Source: an uncultured Collinsella sp. (GTDB lineage: Bacteria > Actinomycetota > Coriobacteriia > Coriobacteriales > Coriobacteriaceae). Taken from it: a stretch of 27,336 nucleotides of DNA. Position 1 is the first letter of the stretch, and the number at the start of each line of letters is the position of its first letter. Below are positions 1 to 8,075 of the stretch, in pieces. The stretch lies in NCBI GenBank assembly GCA_900542275.1, contig UQMW01000027.1:1-27336 (forward strand), read 5' to 3'. Both the position numbers and the translations under genes were made by a program. Under the pieces are notes generated by a model. It saw only the letters and a list, made by a program, of their open reading frames with translations, did no database searches and was not told where the DNA came from.

Positions 1-2
1 CT

Positions 3-40
3 CGCACGGAGAGCACATTAAGTGCTCTCCGGCTCGTGCG
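3..40. other. stem-loop at the left edge, function unknown
   Basis: A 9-bp perfect stem (8-16 with 22-30) closes a 5-base loop at 17-21. An outer 5-bp helix (3-7 with 36-40) can form with a bulge at 31-35. No T-run follows on either strand, so a simple intrinsic terminator is not obvious. It could be the 3' part of a structured RNA, a processing site, or a dispersed palindromic repeat, and the window edge cuts off its context. The remaining bases to 104 show no gene I recognise. Confidence 0.4.
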
Positions 41-104
41 GAACTCGCGATCGACTTCGCATGCCGCCGGGCAGCCGGGACCGACGTGGGGTTCAAAGAT
101 TTTC

Positions 105-138
105 AAAAAAGCGGTCGGCGCGCAGGTGCGCCGACCGC
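105..138 (-). terminator. intrinsic terminator of gyrBA
   Basis: An 11-bp GC-rich perfect stem (111-121 with 128-138) with a 6-base loop is followed on the minus strand by six Ts (plus-strand As 105-110). It lies about 40 bases after the gyrA stop codon, so it should end the gyrB-gyrA transcript. Confidence 0.8.
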
Positions 139-178
139 CAATATATGGGGTCTGATGATTTTTACCAGCTAGGGCCTT

Positions 179-2920
179 TTACTCGTCGAGGAGATCTTCT
201 GGCATGTCGTTGCCGTCGCCTAGGTCGACTGGGGCCTCTTCGGTGTCGGCTGCGGCCTCGGTGCCTTCACCTTCGGGCTTCTCTTTGGCCGCTGTCATGC
301 GGGCTACGGCGCAGATGCGGTCGTTGTCGTCGACGGTCATCATCTTGACGCCCTGGGTGGCGCGACCGGTTTGGCTGATCTCGTCGGTCTTGACGCGAAT
401 GACCGTCGCGCCCTCCGTCACAATGAACAGCTCATGCTGCGGGCCCACCGTCTTCATGGCTGCGAGGTTACCCTTGCGTTCGGTCATCTGGATGGTGTAG
501 ACGCCCTGGCCGCCGCGGTTCTGCTCCGGGTAGTCCGCAACCGGCGTGCGCTTGCCGTAGCCGCGCTCGGTGATGACAAACAGGTCACCATTGCCGTTGG
601 TAACCTCCATACCCAAAACGCTCACGCCATCCTTCATGCCGATACCGCGGACGCCGCTGGTATCGCGACCGGTGGCGCGCACCTGGTCCTCGGGGAACAT
701 AATCGCCTTGCCCGCGGTGGTTGCCATGATGATCTTGTCACCCTCGCGCACGCGGCGTACAGCGAGCAGCGCGTCGTCGTCCCTCAGGTTGATGGCGATC
801 AGGCCATCGCGGCGGCTACGGTCGTAGGCGCTCATCACGGTCTTCTTGACCATGCCGCTCTTGGTGGCAAACATCAGATACTCGTCGGCGGGGAACTCAC
901 GGCAGCTGATGACGCTCGCGATCTTCTCGCCCTCCTCGAAGGGCAGCAGGTTGACGATCGCGGTGCCGCGCGCCTGGCGCGTGCCAACCGGCAGCTCGTG
1001 CACCTTCAGGCGATAGACCTTACCCTTGCTCGAGAAGAACAGCACGTACTCGTGCGTGGACGCGATGAACATCTCGTCGATAACATCGTCCTCTTTGAGG
1101 TTGACGCCCGACACGCCCTTGCCGCCGCGCTTTTGGGCGCGGTAGGCGGCCACCGGGATGCGCTTGACGTAGCCGGTGTGGGTGATGGTCACGACCATGT
1201 CCTCGTCGGCAATCAGATCTTCGACATCCAGGTCCTTCTCGACATGGCTGATCTCGGTGCGGCGCTTATCGCCGAACTTCTTGGAAATCTCGCGCATCTC
1301 TTCCTTGATGACGCCCAGGATTTTCTCCTCATGCGCCAGCAGATCCTCATAGTAGGCGATGGCGCGACGCAGACCGTCCAGCTCTTCCTGGATCTTGTCG
1401 CGCTCCAGGCCGGTCAGGCGGCGCAGCTTCATCTCGAGGATGGCCGTGGTCTGCTCGGGCGTAAAGCCAAAGCGCTCGATCAGTCGGCTGCTGGCCTCGG
1501 AATCGGTCTGCGAGGAGCGGATGATGCTGATGACCTCGTCGATATGGTCGAGAGCCATCAGATAGCCCTCGAGGATATGGGCACGCGCCTGGGCCTTCTT
1601 GAGGTCAAAACGGGTGCGGCGGGTGACGACGTCGACCTGGTGGTCGATGTAGTGCTGCAGCATCTCGCGCAGGCTCAGGCATTTGGGAACGCCGTTGACA
1701 AGCGCCAGGTTGTTGGCACCAAAGGTCGTCTGCAGCGAGGTGTACTTGTACAGGTTGTTGAGCACGACCTGCGGGATGACGCCCTTCTTGAGTTCGATGA
1801 CCAGACGGATACCCTTCTGGTTGGACTCGTCGCGCATATCCGAGATACCCTCGATGCGCTTGTCGTTGACGAGCTGGGCGATCTTCTCCTGCAGAGTGCC
1901 TTTGTTGACCATGTAGGGAATCTCGGTAAAGACCAGGCGGCTACGGCCGGTCTTGGTGGACTCCACATGAGCCTTGGCGCGCACGGTGATGGAGCCGCGG
2001 CCGGTCTCGTAGCTCTGTTTAATGCCGGCACTGCCCATGATGATGGCACCGGTGGGGAAGTCCGGACCGGGCATGATCTGCATGAGCTCGTCGACGGTGG
2101 CATCGGGATTGTCGATCAGGTAGCAGGTGGCCTCGATCGCCTCGGTAAGGTTGTGCGGGGCGATGTTGGTGGCCATGCCGACGGCGATGCCCTGGCTGCC
2201 GTTGACCAGCAGGTTGGGGAAGCGCGCGGGCAGCGCCTGGGGCTCGGCGAGCGACTCATCGTAGTTGGGCTGCCAGTCGACGGTATCCTTCTGCAGGTCG
2301 CGCAGCAGCTCCATGGCGGGCTTTGCCAGGCGGCTCTCGGTGTAACGCATGGCGGCGGCGCCGTCGCCGTCGATATTGCCGAAGTTGCCGTGACCGTCAA
2401 TGAGCGGCGTGCGCATGGAGAACCACTGTGCCAGGCGAACCATTGCCTCATAGACCGCGACGTCGCCGTGCGGATGGTACTTACCGATAACTTCGCCGAC
2501 CGTCCAGGCCGACTTCTTGTGCGGACGGTTGGGGTAGATGCCGCTCTCGTTCATCGCGTACAGGATGCGGCGGTGCACCGGCTTTAAGCCGTCGCGCACG
2601 TCCGGCAGGGCGCGCGCCGTGATGACCGACATCGAATACTCGATAAACGACTGCTTCATCTCGCGGCCGAACTCCGAAATCTGGAGCTGACCGCCGTTGA
2701 TATCCTCGCCGGCCGAGGCGCCACGGTCGACTTCGCCAAAGCTCTCCTCGAGCTCGGCGTCGTCGTCCTCTTCCTCATCATCATCGGCATCGGGGTTATA
2801 GGCATCCGGATCGCCGTCCTCGCCCTGCTCAGCACGGGCAAGCAGGCGCTTCAGATCGTCGGGCATACCGGCATCGCCGGCCTCGTCCATACCCCCGTTA
2901 TTGTTGATATCGTCTGCCAC
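179..2920 (-). CDS. gyrA: DNA gyrase subunit A
   Basis: GyrA is the DNA-breaking and rejoining subunit of gyrase (A2B2), which introduces negative supercoils. The 913-residue protein has the winged-helix/tower core starting near residue 85, with catalytic Tyr193 in the motif AAAMRYTE (equivalent to E. coli Tyr122). The GyrA box QKRGGKG at residues 596-602 marks it as gyrase rather than topoisomerase IV, and the six-bladed C-terminal domain follows. The GTG start is supported by AGAGGAGG five bases upstream. The first ~75 residues are an acidic extension absent from E. coli GyrA, and the C-terminus is also acidic. In the quinolone-resistance-determining region the positions of E. coli Ser83 and Asp87 are Val154 and Glu158. 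The gene starts 11 bases after the gyrB stop, so the two form an operon. Confidence 0.98.
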   Translation of the reverse strand: MADDINNNGGMDEAGDAGMPDDLKRLLARAEQGEDGDPDAYNPDADDDEEEDDDAELEESFGEVDRGASAGEDINGGQLQISEFGREMKQSFIEYSMSVITARALPDVRDGLKPVHRRILYAMNESGIYPNRPHKKSAWTVGEVIGKYHPHGDVAVYEAMVRLAQWFSMRTPLIDGHGNFGNIDGDGAAAMRYTESRLAKPAMELLRDLQKDTVDWQPNYDESLAEPQALPARFPNLLVNGSQGIAVGMATNIAPHNLTEAIEATCYLIDNPDATVDELMQIMPGPDFPTGAIIMGSAGIKQSYETGRGSITVRAKAHVESTKTGRSRLVFTEIPYMVNKGTLQEKIAQLVNDKRIEGISDMRDESNQKGIRLVIELKKGVIPQVVLNNLYKYTSLQTTFGANNLALVNGVPKCLSLREMLQHYIDHQVDVVTRRTRFDLKKAQARAHILEGYLMALDHIDEVISIIRSSQTDSEASSRLIERFGFTPEQTTAILEMKLRRLTGLERDKIQEELDGLRRAIAYYEDLLAHEEKILGVIKEEMREISKKFGDKRRTEISHVEKDLDVEDLIADEDMVVTITHTGYVKRIPVAAYRAQKRGGKGVSGVNLKEDDVIDEMFIASTHEYVLFFSSKGKVYRLKVHELPVGTRQARGTAIVNLLPFEEGEKIASVISCREFPADEYLMFATKSGMVKKTVMSAYDRSRRDGLIAINLRDDDALLAVRRVREGDKIIMATTAGKAIMFPEDQVRATGRDTSGVRGIGMKDGVSVLGMEVTNGNGDLFVITERGYGKRTPVADYPEQNRGGQGVYTIQMTERKGNLAAMKTVGPQHELFIVTEGATVIRVKTDEISQTGRATQGVKMMTVDDNDRICAVARMTAAKEKPEGEGTEAAADTEEAPVDLGDGNDMPEDLLDE

Positions 2921-2931
2921 GTTACCTCCTC

Positions 2932-4962
2932 TTAAGCGTCAAGGAATCGTGCATCATGCGCGTGTTTTTCGATATATTCGCGGCGATAGCCGACCTCGGA
3001 ACCCATCAGCTCGCGCACGGCGCGGTCTGCCACCACGGCGTCCTCGATCGACACGCGCTGCAGAATGCGGGTCTTGGGGTCCATCGTCGTCGAGGCAAGC
3101 TGCTTGGGGTCCATCTCGCCCAGGCCCTTGTAGCGCTGGACGGTATAGCCCTTGCGCTTCTTGGTGATCTTGCCGTCCTTGGCCTTGCCGTCCTCGTCGT
3201 TGTCGTCGGGGTTCAGGCCCAGACTCTGGATGGTGTCGCGCAGGATCTCGTCTTCGGGCTGGCGGCCGTTGGGATACACGTAGTGAATCTTGTTGCGCAC
3301 CTTAATGCCAAAGATGGGCGGGCACGCGACGTACACGTAGCCGGCGTCAATCAGCGGGCGCATGTACTTGTAGAAGAACGTCAGCAGCAGAATGCGGATA
3401 TGCGCACCGTCGACATCTGCATCGGTCATGATGATGATCTTGTGGTAGCGGGCCTTGGTGATATCAAAGTCGCCGCCGTCGCCGGCGCTCGTCGTGACGC
3501 CGCAGCCGATCGCGGTAATCAGCGACTGGATGGTGTCACTCGAGAACGCGCGGTGGTCGCCCACGCGCTCGACGTTCAAAATCTTGCCGCGCAGGGGCAG
3601 AATCGCCTGGATGTCTCGGCGACGGCCGTCCTTGGCCGAACCGCCTGCCGAGTCGCCCTCTACGATGAAGAGCTCGGTCAGCTCGGCATCACGCACCGAG
3701 CAGTCGGCGAGCTTACCGGGCAGGGACGCCGTCTCGAGCAGGCTCTTGCGGCGGGTCGCCTCGCGCGCCTTGCGGGCGGCGTTGCGCGCCTTGCAGGCCT
3801 GTTGAGCCTTCTTGACGATCTCGCGAGCGGGCTTGGGATGCTCCTCGAGGTAATCGGCGAGGCCGTCGGTCACGATCTTGAGTGTCAGCGCGCGCATATA
3901 GGAGCTGCCGAGCTTGGCCTTGGTCTGGCCCTCAAACTGCGGGTCGGGCAGCTTGACCGAGATAACAGCCGAAAGGCCCTCGCGCACATCGTCGCCGGTC
4001 AGATTGGCGTCTTTTTCCTTGAGCAGGTTCTGCTTGCGCGCATAGTCGTTGATCACGCGGGTGAGCGCGGTGCGGAAGCCCTCAAGGTGCATGCCGCCCT
4101 CGGGAGTGTAGATGTCGTTGGCAAACGACATGACGTTCTCGCCGTAGCCGCTATTCCACTGCAGGGAAACCTCGACCTCGCCCATCTTGGCGACAGGCGC
4201 GTCCGGGTCCGATTTGCCCTCGATGTAGATGGGCTCCTTAAAGGCCTCGGGGACGTCCTTGCCCTCGTTGAGGAACTTGACGAAGTCGATGATGCCGCCC
4301 TCGTAGCAAAACTCCTCCACGCGGGGAGTCGCCTCGCGCTCGTCGGTCAGCACAATTTTGAGGTTCTTATTGAGGAACGCCGTCTCCTGTAGGCGGTTGT
4401 GCAGCGTATCGAAATCGTAGATGCAGGTCTCGAAGATCTCGTCGTCGGGCCAGAAGGTGACGGTGGTACCCGTCGAATCCGAGGTGCCCACGACCTCCAT
4501 CTTCTTGACGGTCTTGCCGCGCGAGAACTCCATCTCGTAGGTGTTGCCATCGCGACGAACCTGAACGACCACGCGCTTGGACAGTGCGTTGACGACGGAG
4601 ATGCCCACGCCGTGCAGGCCGCCCGAGACCTTATAGGCCGAGTTATCGAACTTACCGCCGGCGTGCAAGATCGTCATGACGACCTCGAGCGTCGGGATCT
4701 TTTTAACAGGGTGCTCGTCGACGGGGATGCCGCGCCCGTTGTCGACGACCGTGATGGAGTTGTCGGCGTGGACCGTCACCTGGATCTCGGTGCAGAAACC
4801 GGCCATGGCCTCGTCGACGGAGTTGTCAACGATCTCCCACACCAGGTGATGCAGACCGCTGGCGCTCGTCGAGCCGATATACATGCCCGGGCGCTTACGA
4901 ACGGCCTCGAGACCTTCGAGAATCTTAATCTCGCCGCCATCGTAATCGTTTTCGTTTGCCAC
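2932..4962 (-). CDS. gyrB: DNA gyrase subunit B
   Basis: GyrB is the ATPase subunit of gyrase. The N-terminal GHKL ATPase has Glu43 and Asn47 in WEIVDNSVDEAM, then DNGRGIPVD and GGLHGVGISVVNALS. The transducer domain follows, then TOPRIM with VEGDSAGGSAKDGR near residue 430 and TDADVDGAH near 510, and the C-terminal YKGLGEMDP motif. At 676 residues it is the usual size for the form without the large enterobacterial insertion. I chose the GTG at 4962 because AAGGAGG lies four bases upstream. An in-frame TTG at 4980 would add six residues but has no ribosome-binding site. The gene follows the terminator of the dnaN-recF-dciA unit and heads the gyrBA operon. Confidence 0.97.
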   Translation of the reverse strand: MANENDYDGGEIKILEGLEAVRKRPGMYIGSTSASGLHHLVWEIVDNSVDEAMAGFCTEIQVTVHADNSITVVDNGRGIPVDEHPVKKIPTLEVVMTILHAGGKFDNSAYKVSGGLHGVGISVVNALSKRVVVQVRRDGNTYEMEFSRGKTVKKMEVVGTSDSTGTTVTFWPDDEIFETCIYDFDTLHNRLQETAFLNKNLKIVLTDEREATPRVEEFCYEGGIIDFVKFLNEGKDVPEAFKEPIYIEGKSDPDAPVAKMGEVEVSLQWNSGYGENVMSFANDIYTPEGGMHLEGFRTALTRVINDYARKQNLLKEKDANLTGDDVREGLSAVISVKLPDPQFEGQTKAKLGSSYMRALTLKIVTDGLADYLEEHPKPAREIVKKAQQACKARNAARKAREATRRKSLLETASLPGKLADCSVRDAELTELFIVEGDSAGGSAKDGRRRDIQAILPLRGKILNVERVGDHRAFSSDTIQSLITAIGCGVTTSAGDGGDFDITKARYHKIIIMTDADVDGAHIRILLLTFFYKYMRPLIDAGYVYVACPPIFGIKVRNKIHYVYPNGRQPEDEILRDTIQSLGLNPDDNDEDGKAKDGKITKKRKGYTVQRYKGLGEMDPKQLASTTMDPKTRILQRVSIEDAVVADRAVRELMGSEVGYRREYIEKHAHDARFLDA

Positions 4963-4985
4963 ACGTCCTCCTTCAGTCAAGAAAA

Positions 4986-5014
4986 TGTGTACAGCCTTAC
5001 TAGTTTATCGTAAA
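4986..5014 (-). promoter_or_regulatory. possible gyrB promoter
   Basis: On the minus strand a weak -35-like TTTACG (5014-5009) is separated by 17 bases from TACACA (4991-4986), about 24 bases before the gyrB start. The -35 match overlaps the T-run of the upstream terminator. A promoter is expected here because gyrB follows a terminator, but the hexamers are poor and the exact site is uncertain. Confidence 0.3.
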
Positions 5015-5039
5015 AAAATACCCTCGGGAACGAGGGTAT
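5012..5039 (-). terminator. intrinsic terminator after dciA
   Basis: A 9-bp stem (5018-5026 with 5031-5039) with a four-base loop is followed on the minus strand by seven Ts (As 5012-5018). It lies 28 bases past the dciA stop and separates the dnaN-recF-dciA transcript from gyrBA. Confidence 0.82.
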
Positions 5040-5067
5040 TTGGCTCTACAAGGCCACCAGATGCGAT

Positions 5068-5631
5068 TTAAGGCTCTTTTTTGCTTCGCACGCCCTTGGC
5101 CCACTCGGCACTGGCTCTCATGGCGTTCTCGAGGGCCTCGCGCAGTTTTTGGTCTTCGATGGGCGCCACTTGGCGCTCAATCTCGCCGCGCTCGGCCTCA
5201 CTTAGGTCGGCGTGCGGGGCCGGCGGGCGCTCGGTCGTCGCCGGGCGCAGGCGCTCCTTGGCGGCGGGCGGCGTGTGACCGGGTGCGGTGGTCTTGAACA
5301 CCAGGCCGTCCACATGCGCACCGGCGCGCTCCATGCGCGCGCGGATGATCTCGCGCAACAACGTCATTTCCTGCGTCCACGAGGGCGAGTCGAGATACAC
5401 CAGCAGCTCATTGGACTCGGGCAGGTAGCGCAGGCCCGTCACATGGCGCCCCTCGCGCGTGCCCGAGCACACCGCATTCCAGGCGCGATAGACCGTACGC
5501 GACTCCTCGGCGGCCTCCATCTGCGCACGGCGCTTAGGCGTTGCAGCCGCCAGGATGCGCTGGCGCTCTGCGTTCAAAAATCCGCTGAAGGCGACTGTTT
5601 CGCTCTCTCGCTCGTAATTAGCACGTCTCAC
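5068..5631 (-). CDS. dciA: DUF721 / DciA-type helicase-loading protein
   Basis: This 187-residue protein fits the DUF721 (DciA) family by its gene position between recF and gyrB, the usual actinobacterial place, and by its central domain at about residues 45-115 (around the segments RAWNAVCSGT, LLVYLDSPSWTQEM and LREIIRARM). DciA is the ancestral partner that helps load the replicative helicase DnaB in bacteria lacking DnaC or DnaI. The N-terminal ~40 residues are basic, and the C-terminal ~70 residues are Pro/Glu/Arg-rich and probably flexible. The GTG start at 5631 overlaps the end of recF by 14 bases with only a weak ribosome-binding site, so translation is probably coupled. Family assignment is by recognition; the sequence is poorly conserved. 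Confidence 0.82.
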   Translation of the reverse strand: MRRANYERESETVAFSGFLNAERQRILAAATPKRRAQMEAAEESRTVYRAWNAVCSGTREGRHVTGLRYLPESNELLVYLDSPSWTQEMTLLREIIRARMERAGAHVDGLVFKTTAPGHTPPAAKERLRPATTERPPAPHADLSEAERGEIERQVAPIEDQKLREALENAMRASAEWAKGVRSKKEP

Positions 5632-6724
5632 CCATGCTCACCACCTTGGCTCGATCAAGCAGGTCATCGGTAAAGTACCCCAGGTTGGTCGTAGTTATGA
5701 CCGTCTGGATATCATCGCCGATCAGCCGCAGGAAAGCACCGCGACGCTCGCCGTCGAGCTCGCTCATCACGTCGTCCAGAAGCAGCAGTGGGGCGGTGCC
5801 CAGGACATCGCGAGCCACGGCAACCTCGGCCACCTTCCAGGACAGCACCAGCGTACGCTGCTGTCCTTGGCTGGCAAATGAACGGGCGGAGCGACCCGCC
5901 ACGGTAAACTCAATCTCGTCGCGATGCGGTCCCACCAACGTCACGCCGCGGCGAATTTCCTCGTCGGCATGCTCGTCAAGGGCAGCCAGCATGCGCTCGT
6001 ACGCCCAACCCTTCAGCTCTTCGCGATCCTCGACCTGGGGCAAATCCCCCAGCGTGGACGCATAGGTCACGTTGGCGACCTCACCTGACGCCACTTGCCC
6101 GTAGGCAGTGTGCACATGGCCCGCCAGCCGGTCGAGCAGGGCCAACCGGTGCACGAGCAGGGCCGAGCCCGCGCGGGCAATCGAATCGTTCCACGCGCCG
6201 AGCATCTCACGGCAGCACCAGGTCTCCTTGAGCAAGGCGTTACGCTGGGTCACGCAGCGCCCATAGGTGCTCGCAAGATCGGCATAGCGTGCGCTCAGCT
6301 GCATGCCAAAGTCATCGAGGGCGGCGCGGCGCACACTGGCGCCTCGCTTAACCATGTCCAGATGGTCGGGGCAAAACAGCACGCTCGGCAGAATCCCGCG
6401 CACACCGGCGGCAGAGTATCTCTTGCCGTTGCGACTAAACGAGCGCTTACCGTCCTCCGCGCTCAATCCCATATCAAGCACGCGGCCGTCGCCCTCGAGC
6501 CTCAGCTCGATCTTGCACGAGCCCACGCCGTCATGGACGAGCTCGGCTGCGGTCGGATGCCTAAACGAGGCGCCGCTCGTCAGCAGCTGCAGCGCCTCTA
6601 TGAGATTGGTCTTTCCCGCCGCGTTGGGTCCCGCAAGTATCGTCACGCCCTCGTCCAGGGCAAGGCGATAGCTATCGAAGCTGCGGTAGTGCGCAACGGA
6701 AAGATCGCGGGCGAATATGGTCAT
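5618..6724 (-). CDS. recF: DNA replication/repair protein RecF
   Basis: RecF is an SMC-like ATPase that acts with RecO and RecR to load RecA at single-strand gaps and helps stalled forks. The 368-residue protein has Walker A GPNAAGKTN at residues 32-40, the Q-loop/signature region ASQGQQRTL near residue 280, and Walker B LLLLDDVMSELD near 315. The N-terminal strand typical of the family (SVAHYRSFDSYRL) is present. The start lies 9 bases after the dnaN stop and has no clear ribosome-binding site, which suggests coupling to dnaN translation. It forms a dnaN-recF-dciA unit. Confidence 0.97.
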   Translation of the reverse strand: MTIFARDLSVAHYRSFDSYRLALDEGVTILAGPNAAGKTNLIEALQLLTSGASFRHPTAAELVHDGVGSCKIELRLEGDGRVLDMGLSAEDGKRSFSRNGKRYSAAGVRGILPSVLFCPDHLDMVKRGASVRRAALDDFGMQLSARYADLASTYGRCVTQRNALLKETWCCREMLGAWNDSIARAGSALLVHRLALLDRLAGHVHTAYGQVASGEVANVTYASTLGDLPQVEDREELKGWAYERMLAALDEHADEEIRRGVTLVGPHRDEIEFTVAGRSARSFASQGQQRTLVLSWKVAEVAVARDVLGTAPLLLLDDVMSELDGERRGAFLRLIGDDIQTVITTTNLGYFTDDLLDRAKVVSMGETC

Positions 6725-6733
6725 GGCGCAGCG

Positions 6734-7837
6734 CTAGATGCGGACCGGCATGACTAGGTACAGGTAGTTGATCTTGTCGTAGGACTTGAAGATGCCCGCC
6801 TGCGAGTAGCTCTTGAGCTCCAGCGTGATCTCCTTCTCCTTGGACAGGGCATTGAGGCAGCCGAAGATGTAGTGGTAGTTGAAGGCGATGGTACCCGACT
6901 CGCCCTCGGCCTCGACATCGATCGTCTCCTGCGCAAGGTCCTGGTCATTGGAAATGGAGGACAGGCCCATCTGCCCGTTCTCGACATCGATCTCGAACTT
7001 GACGGCGGGGTTGGCGCTCGCGATAACGGCCACGCGCTTGAGGGCGGCGTTAAAGGCGGCGACGTCGATCTTGACGCTCGTCACGCACGAATCGGGGATG
7101 AGCTGCTTGTAGTTGGGGTACACGCCCTCGATGCGGCGCGACACGTAGGTGGTGTTGCCGGCCTCGAAGACGACCTGGGTGTCGGTAGCCCCGATCATAA
7201 TGGTCGCCTGGCTGGCCATGATGTTCAGCGCGTCGTTAAAGGCGTCGGCTGGAACGTTGAGCTCAAAGGAGCCCTCGAGGGTCGAGGTCTCGACCTGCGT
7301 ATCGCACACGGCCAAGCGGAAGGAATCGGTCGCCACCAGGCGCACGGTGTTGTTCTCGACCTTCATGTGCACACCGCCCAGGATGGGGCGGGCCTTGTCG
7401 GTCGAGGTGACGCGCCACACGCGGCCGACCATCTCGGACAAGATATCGGTCGGCAGCTCCACGGCACTCTCGATGGCATAGGCCGGAAACTCAGGGAAGT
7501 CATTGGCATCGAGCGTGTTCAGGCGGAACGAGCTCTTCTCGCAACTGATCAGTACCTGGCGCTCGGACAGCTCAAAGGTGACCGGGGCATCGGGGAGAGT
7601 CTTGGTGATATTGGAGAGCATCTTACAGGGGATAACCATCTCGCCCTCTTCTTCGACATGCGCCGCGATGCGATGACGGATCGAGATGGTGTAGTTAGAG
7701 GTCTGGAATTCCAAGATGCCGTCTTGCGCCTTGACGAGCACGCCCGACAGGATGGGAAGGGTGGATGCCGAAGCGACACCCTTCATAACGACGCCGATGG
7801 CTTGTGTAAGCGAGCTCTGGCTGACGGTGAACTTCAT
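6734..7837 (-). CDS. dnaN: DNA polymerase III sliding clamp (beta subunit)
   Basis: DnaN forms the ring-shaped dimer that tethers DNA polymerase III and many repair enzymes to DNA. The 367-residue length fits the three-domain clamp fold. The start MKFTVSQSSLTQAIGVV and the end YLYLVMPVRI are characteristic, the last forming part of the hydrophobic partner-binding pocket. The ATG is preceded by GAAAGG about ten bases upstream. Its leader is the AT-rich origin tract between dnaA and dnaN, so transcription into dnaN crosses, or starts within, the presumed unwinding region. Confidence 0.98.
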   Translation of the reverse strand: MKFTVSQSSLTQAIGVVMKGVASASTLPILSGVLVKAQDGILEFQTSNYTISIRHRIAAHVEEEGEMVIPCKMLSNITKTLPDAPVTFELSERQVLISCEKSSFRLNTLDANDFPEFPAYAIESAVELPTDILSEMVGRVWRVTSTDKARPILGGVHMKVENNTVRLVATDSFRLAVCDTQVETSTLEGSFELNVPADAFNDALNIMASQATIMIGATDTQVVFEAGNTTYVSRRIEGVYPNYKQLIPDSCVTSVKIDVAAFNAALKRVAVIASANPAVKFEIDVENGQMGLSSISNDQDLAQETIDVEAEGESGTIAFNYHYIFGCLNALSKEKEITLELKSYSQAGIFKSYDKINYLYLVMPVRI

Positions 7838-7905
7838 CTTTTAATACCTTTCTATAGATATAAATATCTTAATAATAGTAATAGCACTGACGAAACTGTT
7901 GATTA
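7838..7905. other. presumed DNA unwinding element with DnaA-trio-like repeats
   Basis: Positions 7839-7884 are about 85% A+T (7 G/C in 46 bases) in an otherwise GC-rich region. On the plus strand 7870-7884, read 3' to 5' from 7884, gives GAT AAT GAT AAT AAT: five consecutive fits to the DnaA-trio pattern 3'-[G/A]A[T/A]-5'. A mixed spacer (7885-7896, half G/C) separates them from a box-like TGTTGATTA (7897-7905). The order box, GC spacer, trios, AT-rich DNA matches the basal unwinding system described in B. subtilis. Role inferred from arrangement. Confidence 0.65.
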
Positions 7906-7969
7906 TTCCCAAAGACGCAGGTCAGACCCAAAAAGAGAATCGACAGCAACCTGTGTGCAACGGGGGTGG

Positions 7970-8062
7970 TTTTCCACGTTCAAAACCTGCGCAAAACTTT
8001 TCATCACCGCGGGTTGGGTTTTAAACACCTTATGCCCGTGGTTTCGACAAGTTTTCAACAGG
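7970..8062 (+). promoter_or_regulatory. DnaA-box cluster in the dnaA-dnaN gap
   Basis: Four same-strand candidate boxes lie in the dnaA-dnaN gap. TTTTCAACA at 8052-8060 is identical to the two best boxes of the other cluster. TTTTCATCA (7998-8006) and TTTTAAACA (8019-8027) differ from it by one base. TTTTCCACG (7970-7978) differs by one base from the classical TTWTNCACA. The best box sits in a 13-mer AGTTTTCAACAGG (8050-8062), the exact reverse complement of two 13-mers at 11251 and 11304. Just before it is TTTCGACAA, which also occurs at 11232. Confidence 0.65.
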
Positions 8063-8075
8063 TGTCTCTATTTCC

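Noticed and set aside
1..178. A tRNA gene at the left edge
   Set aside because: I found no cloverleaf or T-loop signature; only a stem-loop and the gyrA terminator.
371..2587. 738-codon open frame on the plus strand opposite gyrA
   Set aside because: It lies wholly antisense to gyrA, has low-complexity Ala/Leu/Val/Asp composition and no family motif. Long antisense frames are a by-product of high GC at third codon positions.
2956..4392. 478-codon plus-strand frame opposite gyrB
   Set aside because: Antisense shadow of a strongly conserved gene, with no ribosome-binding site or recognisable domain.
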